Below, piece by piece: positions 8,650-17,052 of a DNA stretch of 33,804 nucleotides. The position numbers and the translations under genes are program-made. Below the pieces are notes generated by a model. The model did not search any database. It was not told the origin of the DNA and saw nothing but the letters and a program-made list of their open reading frames with translations. Source of the DNA: Chloroflexota bacterium (GTDB taxonomy: Bacteria; Chloroflexota; Anaerolineae; Ardenticatenales; Ardenticatenaceae); NCBI GenBank assembly GCA_003520455.1, contig DOUV01000015.1, positions 1 through 33,804 on the forward strand, written 5' to 3'. How positions within the stretch are numbered: position 1 is the first letter of the stretch; each line of letters opens with the position of its first letter.

Positions 8650-10158
8650 ATGAATATTCGTGCCCAGGTTTCGATGGTTTTCCACCTGGATAAATGCATC
8701 GGCTGCCATACCTGCAGTGTTGCTTGCAAGAACATCTGGACCGATCGCAAGGGCACCGAGTACATGTGGTGGAACAACGTGGAGACCAAGCCAGGCACTG
8801 GCTATCCCACCCAGTGGGAGGACCAGGAGAAGTACAAGGGCGGCTGGGAGAAGAACGGCGGGAAGCTGCGGCTGAAACTGCACGGGCGACTGGGCGCGCT
8901 GACCAACATCTTCTTCAATCCCTACCTGCCCACCGTCGATGACTACTACGAACCGTGGACCTATGACTACGAAAATCTCTTCAATGCCCCCGAAGGGGAT
9001 GACCAGCCGACGGCGCGCGCCATCTCGATGATTACCGGCCAGCCGATGGAGATCGAGGCTGGGCCCAACTGGGACGATGACCTGGGCGGCTCGCCGGTGT
9101 ACGCGGCCAACGATCCCAATCTGGAAGGACTCTCCGAAGAGGAGCGGGAGCAACTGAGCGAGATTGAGCGGGTCGTCTTCTTCTACCTGCCGCGCATCTG
9201 CAATCACTGCGTAAACCCGGGGTGCGTTGCGGCCTGCCCGGCGGGTGCGATCTACAAGCGCGGCGAGGATGGCATCGTGCTGATCAGCCAGGAGAAGTGC
9301 CGCGCCTGGCGCATGTGCATCTCCGGCTGCCCCTACAAAAAGACCTACTTCAACTGGTCTACCGGCAAATCCGAAAAATGCATCCTTTGCTATCCGCGTC
9401 TTGAGAGCGGCCAGCCGCCGGCCTGCTTCCACTCCTGCGTGGGGCGCATCCGCTACCTAGGCGTGTTGCTCTATGATGCCGACCTCATCGAGGAGGCTAC
9501 CAGCGTCGCCGACGCCGAGTTGGTCGATGCTCAGCGGGCCATGATCCAAGATCCGTTTGATCCGCAAGTGATCGCCTCCGCGAAGGCCAACGGCATCTCT
9601 GACGCCCTCATTGACGCGGCCCAAGAATCGCCGGTCTATAAGTTCGTCAAGCAGTGGAATCTGGCCCTGCCCCTCCATTCCGAGTTCCGCACTCTCCCGA
9701 TGCTGTTCTACGTCCCCCCGATGCTGCCGGTCCTGGCCTCGGTGAAAGATGGCAACTACAATGTGGCCGGTGCGACGAGTGGCGGACTGGCGCCGATGCT
9801 GAGCTCGCTGGATCGCGCGCGTATGCCTCTGCGTTACATGGCCCACCTGTTTGCAGCTGGCAATGAAGAGATCGTGGCCGAGGTCTACCGCAAGCTGATC
9901 GCGGTACGAGTCTACATGCGGGCCCAGAAGGTGAACGATGTGACTGAGACCGAGGTCCAGCAGGCCCTGGCCCAGGGCAAGACCACGCCCGAGGAGGTCG
10001 AAGCAATCTTCCGCCTGACCTCTCTGCCTACGTTTGAGGAGCGCTTTGTCATCCCGCCCCTGGCCCGCGAGGTCTCGATCGAGCAGACTTTGGATCCCTT
10101 TACGCACAAGCCGGCGGCCGGGTTCGGTTTTCGTAAGGCGCCGGCACGGGGAGCGTAA
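8650..10158 (+). CDS. narH: Respiratory nitrate reductase beta subunit (Fe-S)
   Basis: This 502-residue electron-transfer subunit carries the NarH cysteine pattern in order: CIGCHTCSVAC, CNHCVNPGCVAACP, CRAWRMCISGCP and CILCYPRLESGQPPACFHSC. Trp in the third set (CRAWRMC) is the signature of the [3Fe-4S] cluster of NarH, so it should hold three [4Fe-4S] and one [3Fe-4S] clusters that pass electrons from NarI hemes to NarG. GGGAGAGAAG precedes the start. The stop overlaps the narJ start (TAATG). Confidence 0.97.
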   Translation: MNIRAQVSMVFHLDKCIGCHTCSVACKNIWTDRKGTEYMWWNNVETKPGTGYPTQWEDQEKYKGGWEKNGGKLRLKLHGRLGALTNIFFNPYLPTVDDYYEPWTYDYENLFNAPEGDDQPTARAISMITGQPMEIEAGPNWDDDLGGSPVYAANDPNLEGLSEEEREQLSEIERVVFFYLPRICNHCVNPGCVAACPAGAIYKRGEDGIVLISQEKCRAWRMCISGCPYKKTYFNWSTGKSEKCILCYPRLESGQPPACFHSCVGRIRYLGVLLYDADLIEEATSVADAELVDAQRAMIQDPFDPQVIASAKANGISDALIDAAQESPVYKFVKQWNLALPLHSEFRTLPMLFYVPPMLPVLASVKDGNYNVAGATSGGLAPMLSSLDRARMPLRYMAHLFAAGNEEIVAEVYRKLIAVRVYMRAQKVNDVTETEVQQALAQGKTTPEEVEAIFRLTSLPTFEERFVIPPLAREVSIEQTLDPFTHKPAAGFGFRKAPARGA

Positions 10159-10820
10159 TGATGGCTGTCGAATATTCCGAACGGCGTCTCTTCCAACTCT
10201 TTGCCGAACTTCTCGACTATCCCAAGTCCGATCTGACTGACGCGGTGCGAGAATGCGTGGCGTGCGTCGCGGTGCACAGCGCGGAAGCGGCGACGCTCTT
10301 CCGCGAGTTCGAGGTCTTAGTGAGCGAAACCTCGCTGGGGCGGCTGCAAGAGATCTACAGTGGCGTCTTTGACCTGGATGCGGCCTGCCATCCCTACGTC
10401 GGCTATCACCTCTTCGGCGAGAGTTACAAACGTAGCGTCTTCCTGCTCGAGCTGAAAAAGCGCTATCGGGCAGCGGGTCTTGTCGCCGAGAACGAATTGC
10501 CGGACCATCTGGCCGTGTTGCTCCGCTTTCTGGCGATCACGGATGATGCGACCCTGGCCAGCGAGATTGTCCACGAGGCGCTGCTGGCGGCCCTGGATCG
10601 GATGACCGGTAAGGCAAAATCCGCCGGGTACGATGAGCAAGAATCCGTCGAGACAGACGATAGCCAGAAGCAACGTCACCCCTACCGCGGGGTGCTGGAG
10701 GCCATGCGGCTGGTACTGCAAAGCTTCCCGGCGAATAACCAGGGGACCACAACGGAAGGTGCAGGCTCGGTGACCGAAGACGGTGAGTTGGTTGCGAGTC
10801 GCTCGCCGCGCGTTGGGTGA
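10158..10820 (+). CDS. narJ: Nitrate reductase assembly chaperone
   Basis: A cytoplasmic chaperone of 220 residues that helps to insert the molybdenum cofactor into NarG and to attach NarGH to NarI. The family motif YSGVFDLDAACHPYVGYHLFGE is at about 72-93, followed by LPDHLAVLLRFL at about 114-125. The start ATG at 10158 shares a base with the narH stop. A second ATG follows at once. The C-terminal 50 residues are polar and poorly conserved, which is usual for the family. Confidence 0.94.
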   Translation: MMAVEYSERRLFQLFAELLDYPKSDLTDAVRECVACVAVHSAEAATLFREFEVLVSETSLGRLQEIYSGVFDLDAACHPYVGYHLFGESYKRSVFLLELKKRYRAAGLVAENELPDHLAVLLRFLAITDDATLASEIVHEALLAALDRMTGKAKSAGYDEQESVETDDSQKQRHPYRGVLEAMRLVLQSFPANNQGTTTEGAGSVTEDGELVASRSPRVG

Positions 10821-10837
10821 TATTGAAGGGGGCAGCC

Positions 10838-11524
10838 ATGTTCGACACTGTGCTGTTTATCGTCTTTCCCTACGTGGCCGTCGTTTTGGCCGTTTTCGTG
10901 GGAATCTACCGCTATTCCAGTAACCGCTTCTCCTATTCGAGTCTCTCGTCACAGTTCTTGGAGAACCGCACTCTCTTCTGGGGCTCGGTGCCCTGGCACT
11001 ACGGGGTGATCATCGTCCTGACGGCTCACTTCCTGGCACTCCTCTTCCCAGGTCAATGGGCGGCGTTCATCGCGGCCCCGGTGCGTCTTTGGGTCCTGGA
11101 GGTCACCGGGTTAGCGCTGGCGCTGATCGCCATTATCGGGCTCACCCTGCTGATTCTGCGGCGGATATACAACCCGAGGGCCTTCACCGTTACATCAATC
11201 ATGGACTGGGTTCTCCTCTCTATACTGCTGGTTCAGGTCGTACTGGGTTTCTGGGTGGCTCTCTTCTACCGCTGGGGATCGGACTGGTTCCTGCATACGG
11301 CTGTTCCCTGGCTCGTCTCCCTGGCGGCCCTCAACCCCCAGATTCAGTACGTGACTGTGCTCCCCTGGGTGGTCAAACTGCACATGCTGACCGGGTTGCT
11401 GATCATCGCTCTCTTTCCGTTTACCCGCCTGGTGCATGTGTTCACCTTCCCTATCACCTATCTCTGGCGCCCCCATCAGGTCGTCGTCTGGAATCAGCGC
11501 CCGCCTCAGTTGGAGAAAAAGTAG
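10838..11524 (+). CDS. narI: Respiratory nitrate reductase gamma subunit (cytochrome b)
   Basis: The 228-residue membrane subunit with about five transmembrane helices oxidises quinol and passes electrons to NarH. Four heme-ligand histidines are visible in the expected pairs: His54 and His64 (WHYGVIIVLTAHF), and His182 and His200 (KLHMLTGLLIIALFPFTRLVH). The start at 10838 follows GAAGGGGG. An earlier GTG at 10817 overlaps the narJ stop and is less likely. The operon seems to end at the hairpin downstream. Confidence 0.95.
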   Translation: MFDTVLFIVFPYVAVVLAVFVGIYRYSSNRFSYSSLSSQFLENRTLFWGSVPWHYGVIIVLTAHFLALLFPGQWAAFIAAPVRLWVLEVTGLALALIAIIGLTLLILRRIYNPRAFTVTSIMDWVLLSILLVQVVLGFWVALFYRWGSDWFLHTAVPWLVSLAALNPQIQYVTVLPWVVKLHMLTGLLIIALFPFTRLVHVFTFPITYLWRPHQVVVWNQRPPQLEKK

Positions 11525-11589
11525 ACTCGACTTCCCGGTGTGCAGATTACGGAGTGGCCCCTGGCCCGGGGCGGCCACGTGAAGGAACG

Positions 11590-11612
11590 GGAGGGGCAAA
11601 GGCCCCTCCTTT
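11590..11612 (+). terminator. Probable terminator after narI
   Basis: GGAGGGGC (11590-11597), loop AAAG, and GCCCCTCC (11602-11609) form a perfect 8-bp stem followed by only three T residues. A second GC-rich inverted repeat (GTGGCC at 11554-11559 with GGCCAC at 11573-11578) precedes it. Termination may be partial because the T tract is short. Confidence 0.6.
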
Positions 11613-11703
11613 CCGCCGCTTTCCCTCCAATGTCTCCAACACCGTGTGGCGAGGGCTCGGAGCCGGCGAGAGGCCGTGGGTCGCCTTGATGTCAGGAGTT
11701 TCG

Positions 11704-12324
11704 ATGAAAACGCTGGATGAACTTCTGCGGGCGAGTGCTGCCCTGCATCCCCACCTTTGCCCCCGCCAGGTTCTCGGAGTGCGGATGGGTCTCCTGGCCG
11801 GGGAGGTGCTCGAGTTGGATGTGCCTCGACACGATAAACGCCTGCTCGCCGTCGTCGAAACCGACGGGTGCGCGGCGGACGGTGTGGCCGTCGCGACCGG
11901 TTGCTGGGTCGGCCGCCGTACGTTGCGGATCGAGGATTACGGGAAAGTGGCGGCGACGGTCGTCGATACCCGCACCGGTCGGACGGTGCGGGTTGTCCCC
12001 AGGCCCTCTGTGCGCGAGCGGGCGCGGGTCTATGCTCCCGAGGCAGAGACGAAGTGGCAGGCGCAACTGCTGGGGTATCAGCGCATGCCGACGGCCGAAC
12101 TCCTCCTGGCCCAGGAAGTTGTGCTCGCCTCTGCGCTTGAGGAACCGTTGAGCAAAGTGGGCTCCCGCGTGATCTGTCAGCTCTGCGGGGAGGAGATCCT
12201 CAATGAGCGAGAGGTCGTGCGGGATGGATTGACGCTCTGCCGCGCCTGCGCGGGCAAGCGCTATTACCAGGTGCTTGAGGAATCGGTGCCACTGCCCGTC
12301 GGGGCGCTCCTGTTCGAGGGATAA
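11704..12324 (+). CDS. FmdE-like protein with C-terminal zinc ribbon
   Basis: A soluble protein of 206 residues. The start at 11704 is supported by AGGAG at 11693-11697. The N-terminal three quarters match the FmdE family (formylmethanofuran dehydrogenase subunit E-like): HPHLCPRQVLGVRMG with the His/Cys motif at 15-19, then ETDGCAADGVAVATGCWVGR and EDYGKVAATVVDTRTG. The C-terminus is a zinc ribbon with Cys158, Cys161, Cys179 and Cys182. Such proteins often occur near molybdenum or tungsten enzymes, and a metal or cofactor role in nitrate reductase maturation is plausible. True methanofuran chemistry is not suggested by the surroundings. Confidence 0.85.
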   Translation: MKTLDELLRASAALHPHLCPRQVLGVRMGLLAGEVLELDVPRHDKRLLAVVETDGCAADGVAVATGCWVGRRTLRIEDYGKVAATVVDTRTGRTVRVVPRPSVRERARVYAPEAETKWQAQLLGYQRMPTAELLLAQEVVLASALEEPLSKVGSRVICQLCGEEILNEREVVRDGLTLCRACAGKRYYQVLEESVPLPVGALLFEG

Positions 12325-12414
12325 GGCGTTCCGCGTAGGCCGTTGGCCGTGTGGCTGCCCGACTGGCTGTGGCCCGCTGCCAGCCTCAGCTGGCGGAAGG
12401 TGTTGAAAGAACGC

Positions 12415-13467
12415 ATGGGGACGACTGCGCCGCACGGAATTCGCGATCTGTACTCCGGCTACTTTGCCCTCGTGATGGCCACCGGCATCATCTCCATTGC
12501 AGCCCATCTGCTGGGAATGATGCCGGTGGCCTGGATCCTCTTCGGCATCAATGTCGGGGCCTATGTTATTCTGTGGCTCGTCACCTTCGTGCGCGTGTGG
12601 CGCTACTTCCCCCGCCTGGTCGCAGACCTGACCGATCATACCCGGGGACCTGGGTTCTTCACCCTGGTCGCCGGGACGTGCGTACTGGGAAGCCAGTTTG
12701 TGATCCAGGTCGGCGACTACACGATTGCGCGCTCCCTCTGGTTGCTGGGCGTGCTCCTATGGTTCATCGTGATGTATGCCTTCTTCACAGCGGTGACGGT
12801 ACGGGCGAACAAACCGAGCCTGGAGGTCGGGATCAACGGCGCCTGGTTGATCGCCGCTGTTGCGACTCAATCCGTCTCGATCCTGGGGGCGCTGGTTGCG
12901 TCGCAATACGATGCCCGGGAGGTGGTGCTTTTCATTGCCCTGGTCATGTATCTCATTGGATGCATGCTCTACCTGAGTATCATCACCTTGATCTTTTACC
13001 GCTTCACGTTCCTCGACCTGACGACGGCTGCCCTCACCCCACCCTACTGGATCAACATGGGCGCTGTGGCCATCACCACCCTCGCAGGTGCGACACTCAT
13101 CTTGAGTGCTTCCCAGTGGGAGTTCCTGCAAGAAATCATGCCCTTTCTGAAAGGGTTTACCCTTTTTTTCTGGGCGACGGGGACGTGGTGGATCCCAATG
13201 CTCTTCATTCTGGGGGCGTGGCGTCACCTGTACAAGCGCTTTCCCCTCCGCTACGACCCTCAATACTGGGGCCTGGTCTTCCCTCTTGGTATGTACACCA
13301 CCTGCACGTTGCAGCTGGCGAAGGCGACGGGATTCGCGTTCCTCCTCCCCATTCCCCGCTATTTCGTCTACGTGGCCCTGTTGGCCTGGGCCGTCACATT
13401 TGCTGGCCTCATTCACACGCTTGTCACTGACGGCGTCATCATCCCTCGACCGGTAGTAACCTCCTGA
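12415..13467 (+). CDS. TDT-family transporter (TehA/SLAC1-like)
   Basis: This protein has 350 residues and about ten membrane helices. The first helix carries [17 protein letters not shown] and the last part carries [15 protein letters not shown], both usual in the tellurite-resistance/dicarboxylate transporter family. The start is uncertain. ATG 12415 gives the normal family N-terminus (with weak GAAAGA at 12405-12410). A TTG at 12343 would add 24 residues. TehA is the bacterial homologue of the plant anion channel SLAC1, which conducts nitrate and chloride. Since no narK is present here, nitrate or nitrite movement is a reasonable hypothesis. Other anions such as C4-dicarboxylates or sulfite remain possible. 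Confidence 0.85.
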   Translation: MGTTAPHGIRDLYSGYFALVMATGIISIAAHLLGMMPVAWILFGINVGAYVILWLVTFVRVWRYFPRLVADLTDHTRGPGFFTLVAGTCVLGSQFVIQVGDYTIARSLWLLGVLLWFIVMYAFFTAVTVRANKPSLEVGINGAWLIAAVATQSVSILGALVASQYDAREVVLFIALVMYLIGCMLYLSIITLIFYRFTFLDLTTAALTPPYWINMGAVAITTLAGATLILSASQWEFLQEIMPFLKGFTLFFWATGTWWIPMLFILGAWRHLYKRFPLRYDPQYWGLVFPLGMYTTCTLQLAKATGFAFLLPIPRYFVYVALLAWAVTFAGLIHTLVTDGVIIPRPVVTS

Positions 13468-13658
13468 CCAGACACCTGGCCTCGGTACCCGCGGCCCGGC
13501 CGGGGCTGCGAGGTGCATGGGGTGTGTACATCCTGCCGCATATGGCGGAGACCTCCGCATTGAACATTGACTGCTGGAGGCCCGCTTCATGTTGGCGGAA
13601 GTGGGAACGGCTGTCCCTGAAAATTCGCTTAATTCCTGCAATTCCTGGTGAGACCCCC

Positions 13659-13687
13659 TTGACAGGGGAACAACTCAGCAGTACAAT
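13659..13687 (+). promoter_or_regulatory. Strong sigma-70-type promoter
   Basis: TTGACA at 13659-13664, a 17-base spacer, and TACAAT at 13682-13687. The -35 box is perfect, the -10 box differs at one position and the spacing is optimal. Transcription would begin near 13694, giving a leader of roughly 315 bases ahead of the hydrolase gene. It is the only near-consensus promoter that I found in the window. Confidence 0.8.
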
Positions 13688-13723
13688 CGAGACGTATCAC
13701 GGTTTTGCTCCGGTAGATAAAAA

Positions 13724-13739
13724 AACGACATATATCGTT
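13724..13739. promoter_or_regulatory. Candidate operator (16-bp near-palindrome)
   Basis: AACGACATATATCGTT is symmetric at 14 of 16 positions (arms AACGA and TCGTT). It lies about 30 bases downstream of the predicted transcription start, where a repressor dimer could act as a roadblock. No regulator gene is in the window. Confidence 0.35.
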
Positions 13740-13898
13740 GGCGAGAGAAGAGCCGCACCCATGGCCGCCGGACCTCTCCACCAGAGTCTCGCCAACCAGT
13801 CGACAACTTCTCTCCCGGCGGTCGCACCTGCTTCATTGAGACGCAGAGGATCGCAATCGTTTCTCGATCCCTCCCCGATTGCTGACTGAGCGCAATCG
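13737..13898 (+). promoter_or_regulatory. Structured leader RNA of the benzoyl-CoA operon
   Basis: GTTGGCGAGA (13737-13746) pairs perfectly with TCTCGCCAAC (13787-13796). Further on, CGATTGC (13876-13882) can pair either with the upstream GCAATCG (13853-13859) or with the downstream GCAATCG (13892-13898), so the two stems exclude each other. This is the layout of a switch, but no known riboswitch class was recognised and neither stem is followed by a T tract. Confidence 0.4.
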
Positions 13899-14009
13899 AC
13901 GTGAGTTCAGTGAGCGAGGTCGTAAGTCAGAGAGCCATTCCATCGCCGTGGATGATGCCGGTACTGCGAGAGACTGCCATCAGCGGTAGGACAGAGAGAG
14001 GACACAGCC

Positions 14010-15092
14010 ATGGGCTACTTCGAGTCGCGGCCAGCCGAGGCATATGACTTCCAAGAGATCCTGTACACCAAGCAGGATTGGGTGGCAACGGTTACGATCA
14101 ACCGGCCGTACAACTACAATGCCTACAGCACGCTAGCGCTGCGTGAACTGGCAACCGCTTTCCAGGATGCTGCTTTCGACGACCGCATCGCCGTCATTGT
14201 TTTCACTGGCGCGGGCCACCGGGCCTTCTGTACTGGCGGTGACGTGAAGGAGTACGAGGAGCTGTACACCTCCCGGCCTCGCGACTATTGGAAGTACATG
14301 GGGCTGTTCAAAGCCTACATCGAAAGCATCATGAACAGTGGCAAGCCGGTCATCGCCCGACTCAATGGGATGGCAGCGGGGGGCGGCAATGAATCGCAGC
14401 TCGCCTGCGACATCGCGGTGATCGCCGAACACGCCTGGATCGGCCAGGTGGGGACGCGGGTGGGCAGCGTGGCGGCTGGCGGGGCGACGCAGTGGCTGCC
14501 CCTGGCCGTCGGCGACCGGCGTGCTCGCGAGATGCTGCTCTTCAACGAGCGCATCCCGGCTTACAAGGCGCTCGAGTGGGGGCTCGTCAACCACGTGGTT
14601 CCCTCTGTGGTCCAAGACGACACCTTCATCGAGCGCGCGACCCCTGAGCAGATCGAGAAAGCCTTCAAGGGCCAGGACGGCTATGCCATCAGCCTCGAGA
14701 AGCTGGATGAGACCGTCAACACCCTCGTGCAGAAGTTGTTGCAACAGTTCCCCGAATGTACCCGCTACACCAAGCAGCAGGTGAACTTCTGGAAGGACCT
14801 GTCCTGGCATCAGACGATCGGCCACGCACGCGACTGGTTGGCCCTTCACTACACCAGCTATGAGCCGTGGGAAGGCATGCGCGCCTTCGTCGAGAAGCGT
14901 CCCGCCCAGTATATGAAAATGCGCCAGTTAGCGGCCGACAATGGCTCCAGCGAGTTTGTCTGGGGCCCCTACGAGCAGGATTGCCCCGGCTGCGGAGCGC
15001 AAGGGCTGCCGGCCGCCTTCGAGTACTGCGGTCTGTGCGGGGCCAGCTTGAACGGGCACGGCGACCCGGCGACCGAGCGGAGGGGGCAGTGA
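14010..15092 (+). CDS. oah: 6-oxocyclohex-1-ene-1-carbonyl-CoA hydrolase (BamA/Oah type)
   Basis: The 360-residue crotonase-fold enzyme opens the ring of 6-oxocyclohexene-carbonyl-CoA hydrolytically to 3-hydroxypimelyl-CoA. Seen: crotonase core with NGMAAGGGNESQLACDIAVI and IGQVGTRVGSVAAGGATQWL, and a length well beyond ordinary 260-residue hydratases, as in BamA/Oah. The last 40 residues add a zinc-ribbon-like motif with Cys325, Cys328, Cys340 and Cys343 (CPGCG, CGLCG). The stop overlaps the next gene's GTG start. The gene heads the aromatic operon behind a strong promoter. Assignment rests on motif memory plus the pathway context. Confidence 0.88.
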   Translation: MGYFESRPAEAYDFQEILYTKQDWVATVTINRPYNYNAYSTLALRELATAFQDAAFDDRIAVIVFTGAGHRAFCTGGDVKEYEELYTSRPRDYWKYMGLFKAYIESIMNSGKPVIARLNGMAAGGGNESQLACDIAVIAEHAWIGQVGTRVGSVAAGGATQWLPLAVGDRRAREMLLFNERIPAYKALEWGLVNHVVPSVVQDDTFIERATPEQIEKAFKGQDGYAISLEKLDETVNTLVQKLLQQFPECTRYTKQQVNFWKDLSWHQTIGHARDWLALHYTSYEPWEGMRAFVEKRPAQYMKMRQLAADNGSSEFVWGPYEQDCPGCGAQGLPAAFEYCGLCGASLNGHGDPATERRGQ

Positions 15093-15856
15093 CCTACGAG
15101 TACCTCGCCCTGGAGCAGGCTGGCGGTGTGGCGCGTCTGGTATTGAACCGCCCGCCGCTCAACGTCCTGCACATCCCGATGATGCGGGAGCTCAGTGCCG
15201 CCCTGGATGAGGTGGCTGGCGGCAGTGGGGTGAAAGTTCTGGTTCTCACAGGCGCTGGTCGCGCCTTCTGTGCTGGAGTCGATGTCGCCGACCACACCGT
15301 GGATCGCGTCCATGAGATGCTCGAGGTCTTTCACAGCGCGATTCGCCGGGTGATGAGCCTGGAGATACCGGTGGTGGCGGCGGTGAATGGTGCGGCCCTG
15401 GGGGGTGGTTGGGAACTGGCTATGGCGTGTGACATGGTCGTCGCCCGGGAAGATGCCAAGATCGGGCAGCCGGAGATCCAGTTGGCGGTTTTCCCTCCGG
15501 TGGCGGCCGCGCTGATGCCACGTCTCATCGGCTGGCCGCGAGCGCTCGAGTTGATCCTCACGGGCCGGGTGATCACGGCAGCCGAGGGCCAGAGCCTCGG
15601 ACTTATCAACCAGGCATTGCCCGCCGAGGGCTTTTCCCAAGGAGTGGATCAATTTGCCAGCCGGTTCACAGTCCTCAGCCGGCCGGTGGTGCAACTGGCC
15701 AAGCGTGCCGTGCGGGAGGGCCTGGAGTTGGGAGCCCAGGCGGCTCTGGAGCGGGCCGAGGCCCTCTATTTGAATGAACTGATGCAGCTAGAAGACCCGC
15801 ATGAGGGGCTGGCTGCCTTTATTGAGAAGCGCAAGCCTGTGTGGAAAAACAGGTAG
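15089..15856 (+). CDS. dch: Cyclohexa-1,5-diene-1-carbonyl-CoA hydratase
   Basis: A crotonase-fold protein of 255 residues. It should add water to the cyclic dienoyl-CoA made by benzoyl-CoA reductase, giving 6-hydroxycyclohex-1-ene-1-carbonyl-CoA. Seen: AVNGAALGGGWELAMACDMV and IGQPEIQLAVFPPVAA, with the FPP segment typical of dienoyl-CoA hydratases of this pathway. It starts at GTG 15089, overlapping the previous stop by four bases, with GGAGGGGG just upstream. An ordinary enoyl-CoA hydratase is the alternative, but position between the hydrolase and the reductase genes supports Dch. Confidence 0.88.
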   Translation: MTYEYLALEQAGGVARLVLNRPPLNVLHIPMMRELSAALDEVAGGSGVKVLVLTGAGRAFCAGVDVADHTVDRVHEMLEVFHSAIRRVMSLEIPVVAAVNGAALGGGWELAMACDMVVAREDAKIGQPEIQLAVFPPVAAALMPRLIGWPRALELILTGRVITAAEGQSLGLINQALPAEGFSQGVDQFASRFTVLSRPVVQLAKRAVREGLELGAQAALERAEALYLNELMQLEDPHEGLAAFIEKRKPVWKNR

Positions 15857-15871
15857 AGGGAGGGGTAGCGT

Positions 15872-17032
15872 ATGGCCGTCTTTGATGGCTGGCAGGGCAG
15901 ATCGCTCGATGAGGTCTTGCTCCGCTGTCGGGAGCTCGTCGAAGATCCTGATTTTCCCACCGTGCGCCGCTGGCGAGAAGCAGGGGGCAAGGTCCTCGGC
16001 CACTTCCAGGTCTACTTCCCCGAGGAGATCGCGCACGCGGCCGGGATGTTGCCCGTCAAGGTGCGAGGGGCTCCCGTGGAGGCTCGCCAAGGCGACTCGC
16101 ACTTCGGCTCGTACTTGTGCTCCATCCTGCGCAGCTCGCTGGAGCTGGCTCTGACCGGGCGGTTGCAGCTCGACATGTTTGTCAGCCACCCGATCTGCGA
16201 CGCCGCTCGCAATCTGGCGGGTGTGTGGGGCCGGAATTTCACCTACCCGGCTCAAATTCTCTACCTTCCGCAGAACGCGAATTCTGGTTACGCGGCTCAA
16301 TACCTTCGGGATGAGTACGCTCGTGTCAAGCAAGACATCGAAACGGTGACCGGCCGCGAGATCAGCGACGACGACCTGCGCCGCTCGATCTCCGTTTTCA
16401 ACGAGAACCGCCGCTTGTTGCACGAACTGTACGCCATCAAGCGCGAGACCCCATGGCTGGTCTCCGTTGACGAAACCTATACCCTCGTCTCGGTCGGCGG
16501 CATGATCCCGCGCGAGGAGCACAACGAGCTGCTAAAAGCTGTCATTCCGCAGCTCAAGGCGCGGTCAGCCCGCAAGCAGGACAAGATCCGGGTGGTCTTC
16601 GAGGGCGGCTTCTGTGAGCAACCCCCGCTGGACCTTCTGCGGGTCATCGGCCAGTCCTGCTACGTGGTGGACGATGATCTGCTGATCGGCCTCCGCTGGA
16701 TTCAGGAGGACGTACCCACCGACGGCGATCCGCTGCTGAACCTGGCGGAAGCGTACCTGAACCATTCTTCCTACAGTCCGGTGCAGCACGACCTCCGTAA
16801 GCCCAAGGAGAAGATGCTTCTCCGGCGTATCAAGGGCTCGGGGGCCGAAGCCGCCATCATCACCGCCGCCAAGATGTGTGAGCCCGGATTGGATGAGCAG
16901 GTGGCCTACTCGAAGGAGCTCGATGAGACGGGGATTCCCTACTTCATCAGTGAGTTTGAGGAGAAGATGACGGGCTTCGATCACCTCCAGATCCAGCTCG
17001 AGACGTTTGTCGAGAACATCCTGTTTGATTAG
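15872..17032 (+). CDS. bcrC: Benzoyl-CoA reductase subunit C (BzdN type)
   Basis: One half of the catalytic module of class I, ATP-dependent benzoyl-CoA reductase, which reduces the aromatic ring by two electrons per two ATP. The 386-residue protein belongs to the HgdB/2-hydroxyacyl-CoA dehydratase family. Cysteines that could bind the [4Fe-4S] cluster are Cys83, Cys109 (SHPICDAAR), Cys248, Cys263 and Cys336 (KMCEPGLDE). Length matches BcrC/BadD/BzdN. It follows dch by 15 bases and precedes bcrB by 20. The enzyme is cytoplasmic and very oxygen-sensitive. Confidence 0.93.
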   Translation: MAVFDGWQGRSLDEVLLRCRELVEDPDFPTVRRWREAGGKVLGHFQVYFPEEIAHAAGMLPVKVRGAPVEARQGDSHFGSYLCSILRSSLELALTGRLQLDMFVSHPICDAARNLAGVWGRNFTYPAQILYLPQNANSGYAAQYLRDEYARVKQDIETVTGREISDDDLRRSISVFNENRRLLHELYAIKRETPWLVSVDETYTLVSVGGMIPREEHNELLKAVIPQLKARSARKQDKIRVVFEGGFCEQPPLDLLRVIGQSCYVVDDDLLIGLRWIQEDVPTDGDPLLNLAEAYLNHSSYSPVQHDLRKPKEKMLLRRIKGSGAEAAIITAAKMCEPGLDEQVAYSKELDETGIPYFISEFEEKMTGFDHLQIQLETFVENILFD

Positions 17033-17052
17033 TCAGGTGGGGAGGACCAGCG

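Larger units (their letters stand above)
13468..14009. other. Regulatory intergenic region before the benzoyl-CoA genes
   Basis: No gene is supported in these 542 bases. An open frame at 13524-13889 has no domain, no good ribosome site, and spans the promoter. The left part contains GC-rich inverted segments (for example GCGGAG-AC-CTCCGC at 13545-13558) that may end the upstream transcript. The right part holds the promoter, a near-palindrome and a structured leader listed separately. AGAGAGAGGA shortly before 14010 is the ribosome site of the first pathway gene. Confidence 0.7.

Noticed and set aside
4363..11524. Nitrite oxidoreductase (NarG-like Nxr) in place of nitrate reductase
   Set aside because: Some Chloroflexota have NarG-like Nxr, so the subunit alone is not decisive. 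A complete narJ and four-His narI plus an anaerobic aromatic pathway make nitrate reduction the simpler reading.
11056..11703. Upstream extension of the FmdE-like gene
   Set aside because: It overlaps narI in another frame and a terminator-like hairpin. The family N-terminus begins at 11704 with its own ribosome site.
13524..13889. Possible 121-codon gene before the aromatic operon
   Set aside because: It spans the promoter and leader structures, lacks a good ribosome site and resembles nothing known.
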